This document shows, in pieces, positions 57,719 to 64,000 of a DNA stretch of 64,000 nucleotides. The DNA is from Tanypteryx hageni (taxonomy: Eukaryota; Arthropoda; Insecta; Odonata; Petaluridae). The stretch spans positions 71,248,500-71,312,499 of the forward strand of contig CM054113.1 in the NCBI GenBank assembly GCA_028673005.1. Reading direction: 5' to 3'. A program made the translations under genes and the position numbers. A model generated the notes under the pieces. That model did no database searches. It saw nothing but the letters and a program-made list of their open reading frames with translations, and was not told the origin of the DNA. Every line of letters begins with the position of its first letter. The first letter of the stretch is position 1.

Positions 57719-58616
57719 TTTACGATGCCACCTAATATGTTTTTATTGGAGATTCAGTTGACTTCATACCCGTCTTTAACCTGAATTGTAGCAAATTCAT
57801 CGAAAATTTTCATATCTAGAAGCATATCAATGTTCGAAATTGTTTACTGGATAGTTTATGGCTTTGGAAAATTTGACTTCGTACCGCAGATCCATGCTCG
57901 TCATTCAAAGTTTAATTATGATGTTTCGTTTGCCACTGTGCCTAATTGACCGATTGTTTGGGAATGGAAAGCATAAGTAGTCCCGAGAAAAATAGCGTAC
58001 ACCTTGGGCAAATTTGCGTGGAACATGTGAGGGACGTGTTTGTGAGGCGCCGTGGCGGCGCTTTTGTGAGGGCGGCATTGTGGCACTGTCACCGCTGATT
58101 TGTACTTGTGTGTCGTGATGTGAGGCGGCACTTTGGTCTCTTCGCTTCGAGCGGTAGGTTTCCACGCTAGGCTACTGACTATTGTCAACAGGAACTTGGG
58201 GTTAATTTACTTCCACTCCTCCACTCTTCTCCTGGAGGGGGCCGCTCTTTGGCAGGAGGCGAACAGTTTAGTCAGAAATGGAACTCGATTTCGCTCGTAA
58301 ACTATTTCGAGTGCTCTCCTTTTGGCTCGTCCCGGTAAATTGAAAAATCAACGCAGAAAGCTCGATCTCCTCCATTCCGCAGCGAATGCGTCAAGGTTTC
58401 AAGGGAGAACGAATAGGAGATAGGTAAAGTGAGACCATGAGATTTTCTGTGTGGCTTAAGAGTAGAACACGTTTTCATCTTAAGAGTCTTCATGACAATA
58501 TGTTTGATTTTTTTATGACAATAAAGTGCGCATAATACCGAGAAATGAGAGACGATTTGAAAAAATTGCCTTTCTGTATTTTTCGAGCTATAATTCATAA
58601 AAAAAATCTGATGTGG
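57719..58616. other. intergenic DNA, nothing recognised
   Basis: 58020-58160 is rich in GGCGGC/CACTTTG phrases; open frames there look like chance. No gene seen. Confidence 0.35.
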
Positions 58617-59277
58617 CCACCACATGACTTTCACCATATCTGTAATATTTCTAAAAATCCCAAAGAGGTTACATAATAATAAATATTTCAAGAAACTGAG
58701 AGAAATTTTACACTTTACAAAGAACAGAAATAAATTCAAACCATAGCCTTCTGATATTGGATATAGCCACAAAGCTCCAACAATTAAGAAAAGAAAAAGG
58801 AGCGTTACTAAGACGTAGCTAAGCGTCAATCGTTAACAATAGTCGTCGGTAGGTGGCGTGGTGGTGGCAGCTAAAAATATAAGATATCTCTTAAACAATG
58901 CATTATATAGGAAAATATTTCTGTAGAAAATTTAATTTCCTACAACCTTGATTCCAATACATTATTACATATATAAAATATTTCAAAATAACAGATGTGT
59001 CAAGAGTAAAGGACCCACTTCAGGTTGACCGATTTTTACCAAAAACTAATCAGTTCTTCTGACTTTTATAAAAATGTTAAATATAAAATTTCGCGTTGAC
59101 CTGATTAATAGTTTTTGAGTTAAGCACCCACAAAAAGCTACCAAATACACACACACAGACATCGTTGAGAACATGGTGAAAACGTGTTCAGGGGACCTCG
59201 AAACGTGTATTTCCGTTGAAATATCTATGTCGATTTTTTCATTAAAACAATTCTCCTATACTACATATGGAGAAAGT
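58617..59277 (-). mobile_element. Helentron-like repeat, copy E
   Basis: Minus orientation. Starts (right end) TCTGATGTGGCCACCACATG and ends CATATGGAGAAAGT. On minus it keeps the frame TLSYVLVTLLFLFLIVGALW followed by LYPISEGYGLNLF and WWPHQIFF over the palindrome. Flanks in element orientation are TGTTTTG and TTTTTTTTATG. Confidence 0.7.
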
Positions 59278-59419
59278 CAAAACAGTCTAATATTATAGAA
59301 TTGGCTAGTTACTCATCTAGGCAAGTTCAATAGACTAAAAATTCGTAACAATTTTTTAATTTACAGGTATTCTTTTCAAAAAAGAATTATCGAGAGACCT
59401 TATCGTTGGATTCTAATCG

Positions 59420-59582
59420 ATAAATTACCTAAGTATCTCCAATAGCCATAAAATGGTTGGAAAAACCATATGCGCATTGTGGTGACAAAACAGCCTCCAT
59501 CAACAATGATTCGCCGATAGTTGATTCTAGAAAGACCACTGATGACGGTTGCTTTGTAGCCGAAATGCACATCGTTTTTTTG
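59420..59582 (+). repeat. repeat family Q, copy 3
   Basis: TATCTCCAATAGCCATAAAA ... CTGATGACGGTTGCTTTGTAGC ends CGAAATGCACATCGTTTTTT at the RTE junction. Matches copies 1 and 2 over its two ends. Confidence 0.5.
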
Positions 59583-59584
59583 CT

Positions 59585-60790
59585 TGTTGGGAACAGGCTT
59601 ATTGGCCAATAGTTATTCATATCTTCCTTGCAATATTTCTTGTGCAAATGGATGAGGCTTGCGTGGTTCCACGACTCTGGTATAGTCCTCTATCTTAAGC
59701 AAGACGTAAAAATCTTGCAGAAGATCTTGTTCATATAGTTATCTGTTGCCATGAATATTTCTACTGTGCTTCCATCAATTCCAGGTGCCTTTCCAATCTT
59801 CATGCTTTTGAATGCATGTCTTACCTCTTCTTGAAGAATATCTGGAACCTCTTTGGTGGGATATTTTCTTCTTCATTTATTTCCTCATTGGTAAATAGAT
59901 CTTCTTACAGTTTCATGTGGAATTCTTCTACTCGTTTTAGAATCAATTTGCTGCTATGGGTAATCAAACCATCTTCTAACATCATTGTCACCAGCTGTCT
60001 CTTACCAATCGAGAGATGTTGCTTCATTTTCTTATAAGTTCTATTGCTTTCTATTGTTTTCTTGATCATTTCATAATTATATTTATTCACATTTCTTTGA
60101 TGGACTTCTTCATAGTTTTGTTTAGTTCTGCGAAATGTATCGTTTCCTTCAGGTCCTTAGTCCTTTTCATTTCCCTTCTTTTCTTCATTAGCAGTTTTTT
60201 TTTCGCTTAACTTGAACAGTTATGTGTGCCAATTTTTAGTGTGGTTTCTCTGAGTATCCCTATTAACTTTGATTTTGCTTCTTGGTCTTCTAGTAAATTG
60301 AATTGAATATGGAGTTCAAGATGAAATTCTTCTTTTCCCTATTATTGCACTTGTACATTGATGATAGGTTTTGACTTCCTTACCAGCTTTCATCTTTCCA
60401 ACTTACAATTAAATTTCATCTTAAATAGTACCAATCGATGGTTACTTCCAGTTTTAAACTGGTTGAGGATAGAACAGTCTTCTACAACATTTCTTTTATT
60501 GATGAATATGTAGTCAATTTCATTCTTTATACCACTGGGTCTCCATTTTCTGTTAGGGCTCCTCTTAAAGAAGGAGTTCATTATGTAGAGGCTGGTGCAT
60601 TCAGCAAAGTCAACAATTCGGTCTCCTCATTCCTTTTTGTCTCCATAGCCCCATTTTCTAACTGTGCTGTCATTCTCCTTTCATTCTTGTATCTTTGCAT
60701 TGAAATCACTGATTACCGCTTTTATGTGTAATGTAATGTAGTTCTCCAATTTCTTAATCTCCCTGGAGTTTCTGCATTTTATCTCTTGAT
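59585..60790 (-). pseudogene. RTE-like endonuclease and RT start, truncated
   Basis: On minus, ISDFNAKIQE and the block RKWRPSGIKNEIDYIFINKR with FKTGSNHRLVLFKMK are the DFN and SDHR-type motifs of an EEP (APE-like) endonuclease. The linker (SKLILKRVEEFHMKL) and a start of RT (MKIGKAPGIDGS, HKKYCKEDMNNYWPISL) follow in several frames. It stops near 59585 where repeat Q begins, and starts at about 60790 next to the piggyBac fossil, so both ends are truncated. Confidence 0.75.
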
Positions 60791-60793
60791 TCT

Positions 60794-62350
60794 TCATGGA
60801 ATTCCCTTCAAAGATGTTGAAATTCTATATTTGCTAAATATCTTTTGGATTAGATCCAACCTAAACTGCAGGTGCATATAAAAACCTTCATGTTTTTTAT
60901 ATATAACATATGAATTAAATGTTGTCATGTCTAATAATTGCCTAAATATTTTTTGATAATATTTCTTCATTAATTTTCTTGATGTACTGTACATTATCAT
61001 ATATTTGTCTGATAGATCTACCCCTCCCATTGCAACATTATAATAAATGCAAGCAATTTGTTTCTCCTTTGTCCCACCATGTTTCCTCTGCATAGGTCTC
61101 ATGCTCACATCATGGCTACTGGTGAGCAAAAACTTCTTTCTTGTCATGCCGTTTCATTGCCATGAGCTTTTATTGGAATCCTGCAACTACTTCACCTGGC
61201 TTCAGTTTATTTCCCATATCGTTTTTAGGAAGGTCTTTCCAATCATTTCTCATAGTTCCAACTGTGTCAGTATCAAAAAACTCAGGGCTACTAAAAGAAA
61301 TTGTCCATCTCTATCACAAATCTTTGTTTGAGGATCTTTTCTGTTAATGTGAGCCCTATCCTAGAGGGTCTCATAAAATTAGATACATTGATACTTTCCA
61401 CATTTCTTATGAGTTCTGTATCTTTCCCTATAGATATAATCATGTTCCACACATACCCGGTTTTTGCTTCACATAGTTTGAATGACTTCATTCCAAACCG
61501 AGACTTCTTCTTTGGAATGTACACCTTCCATCCAATACAACCTTTTCAAAGTAAAACTTTCATCAACAGATAGGCAGTTGGTCATCAAAAGTATAGTTAT
61601 CGGAAAATTTCTTTAACAAATGATCCAGGATAGGCTTTATCTTGAAGAGATTAGGCGAAATGTGCTCTTCTTTACTATATGCCTCATTATCGGCAAAATG
61701 AATAAATTTCAACAATAAAAAAATCATTTTTCAGACATCATCCCATAAAAAATGGGAGTTGCTATCATTCTATTACAAGAAAAATAATCTCCCAATCTTG
61801 ACTTCTGCACAATTCCTTGTAGGAGAATAATACAAAAAAAAGTTTTACTTCTTCTATATTAGTGTCTACCCAACCTTTTTCATGGCTTCTTCTCCTCAAT
61901 TTTCTCGAAAGACTTCCCATCTTTTTTGGCATACAAATTCATCTGGGTTGCTATAGTTTCACAGATGCCATCATCAAAAAAGTGTTCAAATAGGTAATTC
62001 AAGTGGATTTTTTTATCCAACAGTTTGCTCTTCAGGACTGATAACAAATTTCCCAGGAAATCTAGATTGCAGTTCACCCAACTCCACCCACTCTAAATCA
62101 TTTGTCTTGCAACTTAGGTCTTTAATGATGTTTTCTTCATCAGAATCACTCTCACTTAAAGATTATTCTTGTAACTCCATCACTCCTTTTTAGTAGTGCT
62201 TTTGATTCCACTTTTACCAGGAATAGCTTCTATAGACACAATCGCTTCATCTTCACATTCGGAGCTATTGTCACTATGATTACTCTCTTCACTAATAACC
62301 TCCATGATACTAGCGAAATTATCATCTGAATCAATACATCTTTTTGCCAT
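60794..62350 (-). pseudogene. piggyBac (PGBD-like) transposase fossil
   Basis: Read on minus from ATG at 62350 (MAKRCIDSDDNFASIMEV), an acidic N terminus typical of the family, then FEHFFDDGICETIATQMNLY, ATPIFYGMMSE, VDESFTLKR (first Asp), SRFGMKSFKLCEAKTGYVW, GKDTELIRN, FVIEMDNFF (second Asp), and MGGVDLSDKYMIMY (third Asp) with QKIFRQLLDMTTFNSYVIYK. Many stops and frameshifts. The Cys-rich C terminus is not found; RTE sequence starts right after. TTAA-flanked ends were not identified. Confidence 0.8.
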
Positions 62351-62467
62351 TATTGCTAAGTAAAATAAGATAAGATTTTAAAACATGTTAAAATGTCATA
62401 CATCATCAAAAGTAAGGAGATACATCATTGCTATTTATATGCCAATGCCATGGTACCATAAGAAAAA

Positions 62468-64000
62468 CTAATCAACAGAATACAGGAGATTACATAACAA
62501 CCATTCTTTAACATTATTAATATATTGATCAGTTGGTTTCAGTCTGACTTTTCCAGGTAGAGCATTATATAACCTTAGACTCAGCCCAAGGAAACCATTC
62601 AATGTTTTAGCTTTCCTAAAGGAGGGCAGAAATAATTTACCGGATTGCCTAGTGTTGTACTCATGCACATCATCTACTTGTGTTAAGTTATCAATATTTT
62701 CTCCCATATATTTCAAACATGCCAAAATATACAATGATCCAAGAGTCAGAATTCTATACTTTGCAAACCACCAGTCATTATCCTGATGCAATGCTTATGA
62801 ATTAGCATCACCAACATGAGATGACATGAGCCACCCCAGAGTGATATACCGCATGTAACAAGACCTTGAAATAAGGTCATATATATAATTATCAGAACTT
62901 CAAATGATATAGTATCACATATTTTTAATATTAAAAAACTTATAGATGACAATTTAGAGTACATCTTAGTAATATGCACTTGCCATGTTAAACCACTATC
63001 AAAACATAGCCCTAACAGCTTACATGGTACCTGGTTATTAATGAAAAATCCTTTTAGGATAAAAGTTATCTCCTGAGTTTTGTATTCATTAAACTAAACT
63101 ATTAGCTTTGAACCAGTCATTTATTTGTGTAAAACTCTAATGTATCTTATGGCCAAGGATAATTGCATCCTGATTGCAACACATAAAGGAAGTGTCATCC
63201 ACAAATTGCATCAGCTTAATATTTGGTGTCATAGCATAATGCATGTCATTAACATAAGTGATAAAAAATAGGGGCCCCAACAATGAACCCTGCTGCTCAC
63301 TATATGAGATGCTTTTCAAATCTGAAATGTGGTTTTCCCAAAACACTGCTTGGTTGACTAGAAAACATTCACAGAACTGCAGGGCATTTCCCCTAATATC
63401 ATTCCAATATAACTTCTTAAGTAGGCAGTCATATTTGACAGTATCAAAGACTTTACTAAGGTCACAACACACCATCTTCACTTTCTCCTCATTCTCAAAT
63501 GCTTCATGTATATATTTCACCACATCTGTCAACATAACATTAGTCCTTTACCCTTCCTAAAACCATATTGAGTGTATGATAGGACCCCATGGACCTCAGC
63601 AAAGTCTTCCAGCATTCTTTTGAAAGCACTTTCAGATATTTTTGAAAGAATAGGGATTAAAGTTATGGGCCTATAGCTACCAGTGTCCTTGGTATCTCCT
63701 TTCCTTTTATAGATTGGAACCACTTTATTTACTTTCAACACTTCTGGGAAAGACCCTCACTGAAATGCCTGGTTTATCAACAATACCAATGATTCCACTA
63801 ATTGAACCCAACAAATTTAATTAAATTTTAGCTCATACCATAGAAATCTACAGCAAACAAATTATCGACAGACATTTACATGTCATATACTTCAGTAGCA
63901 TCTACAGGTTTCACAAACATATTCCTATGTACTTTATCTGCATTACCAAGGAAGTCTTTGAATACCATATCGCTTCTGCCTATATTACTAATTATTTCCT
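62468..64000 (-). pseudogene. CR1/Jockey-like non-LTR retrotransposon, running off the window
   Basis: On minus, from beyond 64000: VFKDFLGNADKVHRNMFVKP, LKVNKVVPIYKRKGD, SYRPITLIPILSKISE, YTQYGFRKGKG, CCDLSKVFDTVKYDCLLKKL, the QGSLLGPLFFITYVNDM block, LMQFVDDTSF (catalytic FxDD), and after it GLVTCGISLWGGS, CIRIMTGGLQ and YNTRQSGKLFLP. Order and motifs fit reverse transcriptase followed by the C-terminal domain. Several stops and frameshifts. It ends near TTGATTAG at 62468; no clear tail seen. Confidence 0.8.

Noticed and set aside
59539..59573. Second hammerhead with CTGATGA ... GAAATGCACATC
   Set aside because: The core strands and a stem II are present, but bases before CTGATGA and after the proposed cleavage site do not pair, so stem I is missing.

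Overview
The window reads as nuclear DNA of an arthropod, most likely an insect. It is AT-rich and intron-bearing, and its transposons are of kinds common in insects (Harbinger, hAT, piggyBac, mariner, Helitron/Helentron-like, Penelope-like, RTE-like and CR1/Jockey-like). The sequence does not fix the order or species. Host coding content is minimal: one terminal exon at the left edge (848-1084, plus strand) encodes a C-terminal UBA domain most like that of the selective-autophagy receptor NBR1, followed by a 3' UTR and an AATAAA signal near 1901. I found no other host exon.

Left third (3-20 kb). A complete Harbinger element with both genes broken lies at 5179-10052: a zeste/MSANTD3-like Myb gene on plus and a HARBI1-like transposase on minus. 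Next come two copies of a ~700 bp repeat that looks Helentron-associated, the 5' end of a BED-finger hAT element (14100-15015), and a 4.64 kb hAT element with near-perfect 8-bp target duplications (15569-20209) carrying a broken TTF-finger/ZMYM1-like transposase.

Middle (20-45 kb). Mostly non-coding, with GC/pyrimidine-rich stretches that hold no recognisable gene. Fossils include RTE-like non-LTR elements at 25.4-27.4, 40.1-41.2 and 43.9-44.6 kb (the 40.1-41.2 kb copy keeps a clean 364-codon reverse-transcriptase frame), a mariner 3' end (30.2-30.5 kb), a tRNA-derived SINE (35.8-36.1 kb), a CR1/Jockey-like C-terminal remnant (38.1-38.7 kb) and several low-copy repeat families nested in each other.

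Right third (45-64 kb). A 3' part of a Penelope-like element has a GIY-YIG endonuclease frame and, 138 bp beyond its stop, a hammerhead-ribozyme-like core. Also present are a non-autonomous Helitron with textbook 3' hairpin and CTAG end, a ~1 kb polypyrimidine tract, three short hAT MITEs (one with a perfect 8-bp duplication), a fifth copy of the Helentron-like repeat, an RTE endonuclease fragment fused to a decayed piggyBac transposase, and a CR1/Jockey-like element running off the right edge.

Nothing suggests genes working together as an operon or pathway. The interest lies in the nested insertion history, which lets ends and empty sites be inferred within the window, and in the candidate ribozyme and Helentron-like family.
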